From Immersiella caudata (lineage: Eukaryota > Ascomycota > Sordariomycetes > Sordariales > Lasiosphaeriaceae), in the NCBI GenBank assembly GCA_030512335.1, contig JAULSU010000005.1, positions 2,232,001 to 2,296,000 on the forward strand: a DNA stretch of 64,000 nt. The letters run 5' to 3'. Below the pieces are notes generated by a model. That model saw only the letters and a list, made by a program, of their open reading frames with translations, did not search any database and was not told where the DNA came from. The position numbers and the translations under genes were made by a program. Below, in pieces: positions 32,471-42,497 of this stretch (position 1 is its first letter; each line of letters starts with the position of its first letter).

Positions 32471-33457
32471 ATGATGGGGAAAGATTCAGAAAGTGCAACA
32501 CCGCTCCTCGAGCCTCAACTTCCACCCCAAGCTGTAACGTACTCCACCAGGTTTGGGAGAAGAGCGCTCCTGATACTTGTGTTGTTCAACATTTGTTGGA
32601 CGTTCACGCTCCTGTACCTGACAGCGTCGTTCTCGGCCAACTGCAAGTCGATTTCAGTACCTTGTAAGTCACCCCTATCTTTTCTCGCCATGACCTTGGG
32701 TTAATACTAACCAATGTCACGAACAGCGCCACTTCTCCATGCAATTGATCAGCGGCTCGAGCCGCGCACTATGAGCGGCCGTATCCACGACGACGGCAGC
32801 ATATTTCGTCAGGGGCCATCCGAGCAAGTTGATGAGGCCTGGGCTCGGGTGGCCCTTGATGGCTTCGAGCTCTTCAATGTGACAGAAGCTGACATTATTG
32901 CGTCGGGAAAAGATCCTACAACACGAGTGCGATGGGACCCACCCGTCGACTCGTATCCCGCCCAGGTCGAGTTTGCACACCAAATCCACTGTCTCGACGT
33001 GGTGCGCAAGGAGATATGGGGCGAGCATTATTTCGGAAACATCAGCATCGCCGCTGACGACGCCGCCATCGCCAGTGGCGAGTACGATCCCAACAGCCAG
33101 GATGGCTACTACCACTACGGCGATGGGGGCGAGACAACTTACACCCTCAAGGGACAACGGCGGATGCACCGACAACACACGATGCATTGTTTGCATATGA
33201 TCCTGCAAAGCCTCATGTGCAATCTCGACCTGGGCATCGTCACCCACGACTGGACTCCCGGAAATCCCAATTTCGAGCCATCTCCACCTGCTCGCCCATT
33301 CGCTGATTTTAGCACAAACAAAATGTGTCGCAACTTTAACGCTGCTTCTGAATGGGTGCGCAAAAATGCTGTCAGGAATGGCGATAGAATCTTCTCGAGG
33401 CTACCGCCACCACCTAGTGTCCGCGTCGCTGAGAGAAATGACTCGTACTGGCCGTGA
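32471..33457 (+). CDS. UstYa-like (DUF3328) protein 3
   Basis: Exon 1 is 32471-32663 and exon 2 is 32727-33457 (GTAAGT donor, TACTAAC branch, AACAG acceptor); 307 residues. Hydrophilic N-terminus, then one TM (ALLILVLFNICWTFTLLYL). Next come GRIHDDGSIFRQGPSEQVDEAW, the first motif HQIHC and the second motif HTMHC, then LQSLMCNLDLGIVTHDW and NKMCRNFNAASEWV. Full-length for the family, with both histidine-cysteine motifs intact. Predicted type II membrane oxidase of the secretory pathway, as in RiPP clusters; substrate inferred only. It is divergent from UstYa-like 2. Confidence 0.9.
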
Positions 33458-33852
33458 GCTCATCAAGGTACCTCCAAGAGTTTGTATAGCGCCAATGAGA
33501 AAAAAACAAAAAAAAAACAGATACTTGCCTAATATTTTTCCATTGCGAGTAGCCGGTGTAACGAACATGACATGAATCGTTTAATGGTAACGTTATTACG
33601 TGGACGCTTACGTTGGGGTTGTGTCGAGGCTAGTCAAACTGGACCGCTATGTAATATTAAGGTACCAGGGAACGGAATCATGTTGATTCAAGGCACTGCA
33701 ACCCATCGCCGCGTCCAAGACACTTAATTACCCCAACTTAATTACATCTGGCCCGAGAATCTTGTGTTTATTATTTTCTCGTTCAACTGCCAGCCGTTCA
33801 TCCACCTTCCCTTTCAACTTTCTCTCCCCCGAATCCAAAGAAATCAGAAAAC

Positions 33853-34907
33853 ATGACCAAATCCACATCTGTGCCGGCGCCTCCAGGGGTCGCACGTCTC
33901 CTCCCCAAGAGCAGGCTCTCGCAGGCCACAACCATTACTCTCCTCGCTGCTCTTATAGGAATCGCGTCTATCTTCAGCGGTAACTGGCTGCCTCTGCTGC
34001 AAGACATGTTATTCTCCACCCGCACTAGTAAATATGCCACGATCGCGAGTTCAAACCCAACGCCGTCGTACCGCGGAAATCCTCACACCCAGATATTCTC
34101 CCGCGATCCACTGGTCCTATACATCCACGACTTTGTCAGCCAAGATGAGATTTCCTATCTTCTCAACGCAAGGTTCGCCCTCCCTTCTCTTTCATTCCCT
34201 TCCCTCCGCTATGCAATTTTTTTTCTTTCTTTTTCTTTCTTTCTGTCTATCCTTTTTTTTTTATTTTTTTTTTTATTTTTTATTTTTTATAAAGACCAGC
34301 TCCTCACAACCCTCACAGCGCCGGACGATTCTCCCCCTCCCTAGTCTGGACCGGTTCATCCGGCGAAATCGACCCCTTGGGTCGCATCTCCGAATCCGCC
34401 ACCCTCCCCCCGGACCCCATCACCGACGGCATCGCGCAGCGCGCCATGCGCTTCCGCGGCTGGAGCGGCAACAACTCACCCGCGACCACGACGCAGCCGC
34501 TCAAAACGCAACGGTACGGCGTCGGCGGGTTCTACACCTTCCACCACGACTGGGACAAGACGGTTGTGCAGGGCAACCGCGTGGCAACGTTCATGGTGTA
34601 CCTTGTGGGGAACTGCACGGGAGGGGGGACCAACTTTCCGGAGCTCGCGTGGCCGGACGATGAGAGATGGTGCGAGGTGGTGGATTGCGACGAGACACGG
34701 TACGAGGGGGTGACGTTCAAGCCGGTGGCGGGTAATGCGGTGTATTGGGAGAATATGCATCTGAATGGGAGTTTCCACTTGGGGGTGGAGCATGCGGCGC
34801 TGCCAGTGCGGTCGGGGGAGAAGGTGGGGTTGAATATTTGGCTTTGGGATTTGGGGTGGACGCCGCCGCCCGGTGAGGCGGAACGGCTGGTTGGGTTGGG
34901 TATTTGA
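33853..34907 (+). CDS. Prolyl 4-hydroxylase-like 2-oxoglutarate/Fe(II) oxygenase
   Basis: Exon 1 is 33853-34172 and exon 2 is 34319-34907, with a 146-nt intron holding a long T/C tract; 302 residues. A TM anchor lies at about 30-45 (TITLLAALIGIASIFSG). The catalytic core has QRYGVGGFYTFHHDWD with the proximal His/Asp, and VEHAALPVRSGEKVGLNIW with the distal His and the 2-oxoglutarate-binding Lys. This is the prolyl 4-hydroxylase alpha-subunit architecture in a membrane-anchored form. It would hydroxylate peptide proline or a similar residue in the ER. Between two sets of UstYa-like genes, it is a reasonable tailoring enzyme for a peptide product. Family assignment is strong; cluster role is inference. 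Confidence 0.88.
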
Positions 34908-35043
34908 AAGTTCGAGGCACGGTGTGAGAAAGGGGGGCAGCCGGGACGAACACTCTTGTGGTTTGTGGACTAGATAGAACAGGGGTACGGTGCGACAAAC
35001 GACGGGACCTAAGATCTAGGATATATCATCCGTAGACTGACTG

Positions 35044-37213
35044 CTATGCCCAGCCTAGGTCCCGAAAAAAAGGCTCCGACGACGGCTTCCTGCCTAGAAA
35101 CTGCTCCAGGGTCACCATCTCGTCTTGTGAGCCCCCCTTTTCCAACAAGATATGGCGGTATCGCCGACCAGCCTCCCTGCTCATGGGGTCGTCCTTAAAT
35201 GCGCTGTAGAACATGTCTGCGCTGTAGAGCTTTGACCAAAGATAGCCGTAGTACCCGGCATCGTTGCCATGGATAAGGGAACTGTAACTGGCGTATCCGT
35301 GGTTCCACTCGCTTCAAGGTTCTCAGTCAGCATAAGGTACTTCAACCCTTTAGAAATGCAGCTAGCTAGAGAAGAGAAGCAGGAACTTACGATAGGGCTT
35401 CAGTATGCTTAACTCCAGTGACTTCTCGGTAAACTGCCCCGTACAGCTCGGGATAGCTTGGTTCCTTCTCGTGCATCGGGTATGTGTGAATCGCCATGTC
35501 AAATATAGCATGGCCTAGCTGATCAAGCATATCCAGCGCACTGCTTTCGCGGCTGGCCTCGATCAAGCCCTCTAACATGTCGAGAGGGATCGGTTCACCA
35601 GTCTCGTAATGCGACGACAAAGCAGCTAAACAGGACGGAACCCGGCACCAGTACTCCAGCATCTGAGATGGCGCTTCGATAAAGTCGCGCGCAACGGTGA
35701 AACCATGAAATCGGGAATACGTCGTGCGCGATACCAGATCATGCATGCAGTGTCCTAACTCGTGGAAGAGCGTTATAATTTGACGGTACCGGAGAAGAGA
35801 GGGCCTTGAACTGGTGGGCGGCTCAAGGTTCATAATAAGACACGTCGCTGGGTAGCATCGGGTGCCGTCAGGGTACTGATATCCAGACCGGACTGTCGCG
35901 CAGAGCCCCTTAGCGTGCTTCCCGGGACGAGGATGAAGATCGAGGTAAAGATATCCGACGAACTCGGCCTCCTTCTTATCTTCTCCCATAGTTTCGTCAT
36001 TCCAGACAGCGTACAATACCACCGACTCGTGCCACAAAATATCCGCTGCCTTACCCGTCGGTGAGGCCCGTCCCCGCTCTTCATCCCCCTTGAGCTCAAC
36101 AAACACAAGCCCCAGCAGCCGGCCAAAAGTGGCCAACATCCCTGAAATAACCCGGTAGAGCGGAAAGTACTTGGAGATCTTATCGTAATCGACGTTGTAC
36201 TTCTTTTTGATGAGGACCTGAGGATAGTGATTGAGGTCTGGACCATATAGGTTACCATCAAAAGGCACTCCCAAGGCCAGCATGTCTGCTTCTTTAGCGG
36301 CGAGAATCTCAGCAACTTCCTCACCTACACGTGGCGATATGTGAAAGCGTATGTCGTCAAGGAAGTTGATAACTGCCGTGGGGGTCTTAGCCATCCTCGC
36401 CTCCAGTCTTTTGGCCGCATGGTTAGGGTACCCCAGCATCCGGGCGGCCTCGTGACGCAGATTCATAATCTCTTGGAACCGGGGGATGTTCTCGTTGCAC
36501 CTGTTCGCATAGCCAATCCTAAACCTCTTTCGTATTTCGGGGTTACGGATAAGTCCCACTGAGGCGTCGGGGCTGTCGAACGGTAACTTGCGATTTCCCA
36601 CGTTATCCCCTGTTCCCTTTTCCAGCCTATCGATAACCTCCTGGGACAAGCCGTCAAGCTCTTCGGGCGTAAACCAAACTCCTCTGGCACTCTCATTGAC
36701 GGTTCTTTCGTACTCAATCTGGAGCTCGCCTAATCTTTCTGCGATAGCTCTGTAGCGGTCTCGAGCAGGTCCCGCTGGTAATGCCACGCCGTCCCAGATA
36801 TACTGCTGTCGAGCCTTTAGTAAGACGCGCTGGCTTTCAGGGTCTAACGTGTCGTCCCCCCGCTGGAACACGGTATCCACCAGGCGAAACACATCCTCAC
36901 GCATCGAGCGCTCCACTGCCGCAAGATGTTGCATCTTTAAAGCTTCCGCTCCAGCCTGGCGGCGCTCGGGGTCGGGAGAGACGAGGCAGTAGAAGTCAGG
37001 CTCAATCTCTGACAAGCGTACGTTTCTGTTGTGCTCTATCGGCAGAAGGACATTGTGGAATGTGGCTTGCTCAACGGCCACTTCGGCTACGATCTTGTCG
37101 AGGAGCGCCCGAGTAGCTTCGCAGCGCGCCTTTTCGTCGGCGACAATCGCCTTCGCTGTAGTGCGAAACAGCACTGCGGGCTGCGGGAGATGCCGGTACC
37201 TTGCGTCGTCCAT
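35044..37213 (-). CDS. M3-family oligopeptidase (thimet/saccharolysin type)
   Basis: Exon 1 is 37213-35391 and exon 2 is 35311-35044 (GTAAGT donor, GCTGAC branch); 696 residues, full-length for M3 metallopeptidases. The zinc site HELGH is at residues 484-488 (ITLFHELGHCMHDLV), with the downstream glutamate region IEAPSQMLEYW and the C-terminal HGYASYSSLIHGNDAGYYGY. Cytosolic M3 enzymes cleave peptides shorter than about 20 residues. The start at 37213 fits family length. It is divergent from UstYa-like 4 and sits inside the UstYa-rich block; it could be a leader-clearing or resistance peptidase of the cluster, or merely a neighbour. Confidence 0.92.
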
Positions 37214-37803
37214 GCTGCAAATGGTGAAGCGTGCACCAGGGGGGTGGAAAAGGAAGGTGCGTTTTGCGGTTGCGCTGGAGTCTGTAGAGAAACGTTCCCT
37301 CCCCCCGACTGCCCAAATGCGCCTTCGATTTCCGGGCCTGCCTTCTCAGGCTTCCCAGCCGTTTAAGCAACCCCCGCAAATTTGACAGTGGGACCAACAC
37401 TGGCAGCACTGTGCGCCCTGCACAGCTTCGCTTTAGGCTGAAGGCTGCAGACTTCGTATTCGACCCTGTTGGGCAGCCCGACGGGACTGAGCATTTCTCA
37501 TCTGTCAAGCATGTCTTGTATTACGTGGTTAAGCACACCAAGATATGACAGCGTTCAAAAGGCCTGGTGATTCCATTACGGTGTGAATTACGTGAAGTCT
37601 GACAAAGCCCACCTGTCTGCCTAAATGGTAGGTAAGGTAGGTAGGCACGTCAGCACTACTCCCTATCGCACAGCGCCTAACCCAACGATCAAGTGTTTCA
37701 TGTTTCTTTAACCTTGTTACCCCATCTCTTGCAGCTCCGAGAATCGTGACTTTCGTTGCACTTTTTGCTCTTCCGCGAAACATTTTACACCGAGAACCTC
37801 ACC
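37214..37803. promoter_or_regulatory. Divergent promoter (oligopeptidase / UstYa-like 4)
   Basis: 590 bp between divergent genes. A GGTAGGTAAGGTAGGTAGGC repeat lies at 37626-37645; the same ACCTACCT motif recurs in other intergenic parts of the cluster. Confidence 0.4.
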
Positions 37804-38535
37804 ATGAAGCCCGATATCCAGACGAAAGAGGCCGTGCCTTTCCTAAAATCCGTCAACAATAGCGGCCCTACGCGGGAAAAGCCGAGGTTCTTGACGAGAA
37901 TGGGGCGTCTCGGAAGACTTTCCCCGATAGCAACCAACGCTCTGGTCTTTTTCCTGACGTCGACTTTGTGGGCTGTCATCATCCTCTTTTCCCGACCGCA
38001 GCTGCAGTCATCGCCAGTCTGGCCCTATGACCTTGGACATGGAAATTCGATCTTCGACGGAACAAACTTTGCTGGCTGTGGCCATTCGCTTGAAGAAGCC
38101 GAGCGTCGAGGATGCGAGTACGACATCCTTGCAAACGGCCACTTCCCCAAGGGGTGCATAGATGAGCTTGGAATCGACGAGTACAAGCGGGAGTCCACAA
38201 CGTGGTATGGGTTTGCTGACCCTAACTGGACGGTACGCATACCTTCAGCCGAGGAGATGGGTAGACACGGTGTCTACTACACGAATCTGAGAGACCACAT
38301 CGTCCATTGTGCGCTGCTGTGGAAACGCCAGTATAGGGCCTTTGCTGAGAACTGGAGGTTTATCGATTCGGTTATTGCAAGCGAGGAGCACACATTCCAT
38401 TGCGCCGACTTCCTTGCGGAATTGACCGACTACACGGAGCATCCAGACTGGAGAACGATACCGATCCCTGTCGAAGTGGGATATGCGGCATGTTTTGATA
38501 TGCAAGACCGTCTCAGACAACAAGACACGGGCTAG
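37804..38535 (+). CDS. Divergent UstYa-like protein 4 (HxVHC type)
   Basis: A single exon, ATG at 37804 in context CACCATGA; 243 residues. One TM (IATNALVFFLTSTLWAVIIL). Then a Cys-containing luminal motif GCEYDILANGHFPKGCID, an HIVHC motif followed by ALLWKRQYRAF, and EHTFHC. The spacing of two HxxHC-like motifs after an N-terminal TM mirrors DUF3328, but flanking sequence is distinct. The same layout occurs in the gene at 42498-43136, so the two define one subfamily. Such proteins turn up beside UstYa genes in fungal peptide clusters (my recollection, not checked). Reaction unknown. Confidence 0.75.
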   Translation: MKPDIQTKEAVPFLKSVNNSGPTREKPRFLTRMGRLGRLSPIATNALVFFLTSTLWAVIILFSRPQLQSSPVWPYDLGHGNSIFDGTNFAGCGHSLEEAERRGCEYDILANGHFPKGCIDELGIDEYKRESTTWYGFADPNWTVRIPSAEEMGRHGVYYTNLRDHIVHCALLWKRQYRAFAENWRFIDSVIASEEHTFHCADFLAELTDYTEHPDWRTIPIPVEVGYAACFDMQDRLRQQDTG

Positions 38536-39616
38536 AGGTTTCTAGATGACTTTTCACCTATGCACTCTGTGGGTTTCTTGTTTACGCTACCTCTGTAGCT
38601 GGCGATGTAAGAGAGATTAGCGCGGGAATGTGCCATGCGAGGCAGGCACAATGCATACCTACCTACCTACCTAGATACCTTAACTTAGGGAAATATAGGG
38701 AAATACACAATCGACGTACAATGGGTAGCAACTACCTCAACGGGTATTGATAGCATCAGGTAACATGGAATGCCGGCTTCGAGTTCGTGGCTAGGATGGG
38801 CGTCTTTCCTTGGGGTAGTCCAGTACCTCGTTCGCGTTCCGAGCATTGGGCTGATGTGTGTTTCCGATCGATGCTGCTCTTATCGACATCATTTTGTGCA
38901 GGGGAGGTTACAATCTGCCTACCTACCTAGATAGGGAGGCTCTTTCAATCCTGGAAAAGGCATATCAGACCACGTAATCCTTGCCGCTAGATCCTGATAA
39001 GATGTTAGTTTGCGCTTGCCAAACGCTGCGGCTCCTGTCCGATGTGTCACCTGGCCGTGGGATGTTCAAGAGATACTCTGGCGCAATAGGCCTATAAATG
39101 AATTCTGCGGCGCTATCGTAGCATCCCCCCGGATAATTTTGACCAACTACACGCAGGGCAGATCGCGCTTTGAACCAACTTCGTTCCGGCTATATGCAAA
39201 CATGATCCAGCTGAGTTGGCTGAATGCCTGGCCTAGGCCGTGCATTGACGCAACGAGCAAACACGGCGATAGCCTGCGAAAACGAAGCAATCAAAGCTCG
39301 GATTGAACAGCCAACACCCCGAGCGCCGCTTGAGTCTAATCACCAACACCAGTCGTCCCCACACAACAGCGGCAGAAGGAGTTGAAACCCGTCTTCGAAC
39401 GCCGAACCAAGGCTCCTAGGCTTTACTGTGCACAACGTAGACAGAGGGGGGGTGAGAGAAACAAAAATGCCTCATTTCTCGAATTCAGCATATATTAAGC
39501 CTCAGGCCTAGGGAAAGAGAAATAGACTGGCTGCGACGCCTTTCACGTTTCCAGCGTATCCGACTATCCTTGCAACCTGACCGACTGGCATTACACTTGA
39601 TCCTAGGTCGCTATTC
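38536..39616. other. Intergenic region with ACCTACCT repeats
   Basis: 1.1 kb without a supported gene. CCTACCTACCTACCTAG at about 38658 and CTACCTACCTAGATAGG at about 38918. The ORF at 39010-39306 has no protein-like features. The right end is the promoter of the bZIP-ankyrin gene. Confidence 0.4.
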
Positions 39617-40581
39617 ATGTCGCTGAGCCTACCGGATCACTCCTCCGGGAAACCATACTCTTCTCACCCTTCGGCCGAGCTCGAAAGGCTACAAAGAAAA
39701 CGGCTTCAAAATCGAGTTGCCCAACGGGCATACCGCAAGTCTCCCCCTATCCTTGTATCCGGAGAGATACACGTATTGCAGTTCTGACGTTCTCTTCTCA
39801 TTTTCATGTGCGTATAGGCCGAGCTCAGAAAGAAAGGATACGCGACTTAGAGGCAGCGGTAGCGCGAGCCTCGAGCTCCCCATCATTTCTGCTTCAGCAG
39901 CAGCAGGACATGGGCCTAGGTCTTCAGCGTGATCCCGGGGCCCCGAGCGGATCTATGTCGGGGTCCGGTCCGTGCGCCGAGGTCCAGTCGTCGGCCCTGT
40001 CCTTCGAGTTACTTCTCGACGGTTGTACCGGAGACCACTTTTCGCTGCTCGACCCGAGCCTTAGGCCCCAAACCGTATGCCCAGGGTCTGCAGTTTCTGA
40101 AGAACTGCAGCTCGGCTGGCCCGCCGACACGGCGCAAACAGACACGGGCGTGACACCAAACGAGTCGGCTGTTACCTCAATAACGCATCAACCGGGCTAC
40201 ACGGTGCTTCACATGGCCGCCCAGATTGGCAGCGAGGCCATGGTTGGACTCCTGCTGAGCCAGGGGGCTGACGTCACGAAGCCGGACGCGCAGGGCAAGA
40301 CGGCGCTCTACGTAGCAGTCGAGAGAGGACACGACAAGATCGCAACCATGCTGCTCGAGGGCTCCAGCGATCCGGATCAAATAGACTCCCGCGGCAGGAC
40401 TGCCTTGTTCGCTGCTGTGGAAAATGGGAGGGAAGGGATGGCCAGACTGCTGCTTGCCCATTCGGCGCGCATCGACATACGGGACGAGGAAGGCATGACC
40501 CCACTCCACTTGGCCGTGGCTGCTGGATCGGAACCCTTGGCTATGTTTCTCATAGATAAGGGTGCAAACATAAATGAATAA
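39617..40581 (+). CDS. bZIP-ankyrin (ToxE-like, 'bANK') transcription factor
   Basis: Exon 1 is 39617-39734 and exon 2 is 39818-40581; 293 residues. The intron is GC-AG (donor GCAAGT, acceptor TATAG) and splits the basic region. Joined, this reads RKRLQNRVAQRAYR followed by RAQKERIRDLE, with the bZIP N-x7-R signature. Only a short zipper-like segment follows. At least four ankyrin repeats fill the C-terminus (for example GYTVLHMAAQIGSEAMVGLL, GKTALYVAVERGHDKIATML, EGMTPLHLAVAAGSEPLAMF). Basic region plus ankyrin repeats without a full zipper is the architecture of ToxE, regulator of the HC-toxin genes, and of related cluster-specific factors. Its position here supports a co-regulated metabolite cluster. 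Confidence 0.88.
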
Positions 40582-41055
40582 GACTGCGAAGGAGGCCGAT
40601 AGACACACATCATGATGCATCACTTTAGCAGGTAGAGATCAATACCAACCCGTTCATCTTGGCCAAGTAAACGCTCGGCTCGTCATTTCTTCAAAAGCAT
40701 CATCGACAAGGCTTAGATCGTACCTTCCAGATCTTCTTCTTGGAGGCTCACAGCGCAATGCTGGCTTCATTGCACTGCCACTGGCTCAGGGGAAGACGTT
40801 GTTTCTTTTTTTCTTTTTCTTTTTTTCTTTTTTTAAGAAAAAAAGGGATCATGATCACACGATATAAAGGTCAGGACCGCACCAGCACCGGCATCACCGT
40901 CACACGCGCGGACAAGCCCAAAAAGTTCGTCAGGTTCCAAGATCTTTGCATTTGCACAAAGATTAGGGAAAAGCGTGAAAAACCTAATCAAGATCTATCT
41001 AGCACCACCACCCCTTCCAACCTGCCAAATTCCTTGTTTCCATCAATCTTACGCC

Positions 41056-41438
41056 TTAATGCGTTTTGGGGGTGTACTGCATCCCGTGCAAAGACAGCTG
41101 TGTCAGTGCATTTCTCTTTATCTTTTTTTTCTTTTCTTTTCTTTTCTGGATGTGCAGAGGTGGTATAGGGGGGGTATAGAAGCACTTACACGGGCTTCAG
41201 GGCTGGGAGCGCGCGAGCGCGGAAATTCACTGCGCTGGAGCAGGTCTTCTTCCATGTGCTTGTGGTCACCACGCTTGAGCAGGGCCGGCTTTTCCAGGGG
41301 CTCGTCACGCTTGGACAGTCCCGACGACTGCTCCAGGGGATAGTCACGCTTGACAGACATTTGTCTATCGTCGGCACCGATGGCGGCAGCGGCGGTGAGG
41401 GCAGCAAAGAGGCTGATGAGGATGATCTTGGCCTTCAT
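41056..41438 (-). CDS. Small secreted protein with Kex2 sites; candidate RiPP precursor
   Basis: ATG at 41438. Residues 1-19 are a clear signal peptide (MKAKIILISLFAALTAAAA). After it come Lys-Arg sites at 30-31, 43-44 and 55-56 and an Arg at 69. They cut the chain into 12-13-residue segments; the first two are related (DYPLEQSSGLS and DEPLEKPALL, each followed by KR), the third is more divergent. A GTAAGT donor follows residue 83 (exon 1 41438-41190). Two 3' solutions exist: a 113-nt intron with CTGAC branch to 41076 and stop at 41056 (89 residues), or no splicing with stop at 41118 (106 residues). Dikaritin precursors have exactly a signal peptide plus KR-separated segments. Repeats here are few and loose, so a generic Kex2-processed secreted peptide is the main alternative. 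Confidence 0.65.
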
Positions 41439-42497
41439 CTTGGGCGTTGTGTTTTTGGGAAGAAAACTGGGGGAAGTGAATGATAGTCTGAATGTGCGTT
41501 CTTGGAAGTTGAGTTGAGTGTCTGCGGATGAAGAGACAGAAATGGAAACTCACGACGCCGAGGGAAGGAGCTTTTTAAAGTTGGTCACAGACCGAGATGA
41601 GGCAGAGAAGGTAAAGTCTCTCGTGGTTGTTCCGGCGAGTTTGAAGGTCTACTCGCATCGGTGAGAGTTCCCAAGGCAAAACCTGGCCTACCTACCTGAC
41701 AGTGACACTGCTCAGCTACTCGCAGCCAGTGGTTCCGCTTCCCCCTCAGGTTTCGCGCGCAGATAGAATCCCAGGCAGCACGCCTCGTCTGCTGCCTCAC
41801 GTCGCACAGACCTTGAGGCGACTTACCTGACCGCAGCTTCATGTCATGACACACGCACGTAGGGAATTTGCCGGCATCGGAAACACGAGAACTAATTTTA
41901 AGGGGCGCAGCCGTCAAAAGTTGGTTTAACATGTAGGCTTACGTGGGTGGACAGTCAGGCCCACGTAACCAAAATGCCTGCCCTGCATGGCAGGGCGGGT
42001 GGTATCTACGGTCTCGAGTCAATGGTGCAAATCGTGATCACGGTGCAAGTCCTCTGAAAAAGGTCTCCAAATGTGCGAGTTGGGAAACGCTCGGCATAGA
42101 CCAAATAAAACAAATCGAGGCCTTGACTTGCCTTTGCTTTGCTAAATTGGGACCAAGATCTAGATATTACCTCTGCAGTGCAAGTTAAGGCCTTAATTTG
42201 ACTCGGGGTTAAGTTATTTGCATTAGCTTCTTGACAGTAGAGATCAAACTTCACCACCTGCTCCATAACCGTGCTCCTCCAATTTCTCGCGTCCTGTGGT
42301 TTATCGAGTTGTAAGCCCGACCAACGCTCCAGCCAGCGTGCTCAAAAGATCGACTTTATGGATTCGTAAGGTGCTTTGTATGCCTAGGTATACTTCCCCC
42401 AAGATCAGGTACTTTGGTGAGGCGTGGGATAATGTAGCAGATTAAATACAACAGCCTCAACGTGAACCCGCCCCCTTCACCCCTCCTCCGCGGCCCC
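41439..42497. other. Intergenic region in cluster
   Basis: No gene is supported. Notable items are CTACCTACCTGAC at about 41691 and a perfect palindrome GCCCTGCATGGCAGGGC at about 41980. The first 150 bp are the leader and promoter of the small secreted-protein gene. Confidence 0.4.

Noticed and set aside
29900..38000. ToxE-type tox-box (ATCTCNCGNA) in cluster promoters
   Set aside because: I scanned by eye and found only imperfect matches, the best inside coding sequence near 29990, so no regulatory site is claimed.
41975..41995. GCCCTGCATGGCAGGGC palindrome as a terminator or operator
   Set aside because: A perfect but isolated 17-bp hairpin in intergenic DNA; no fungal element of this form is known to me and there is no second copy.
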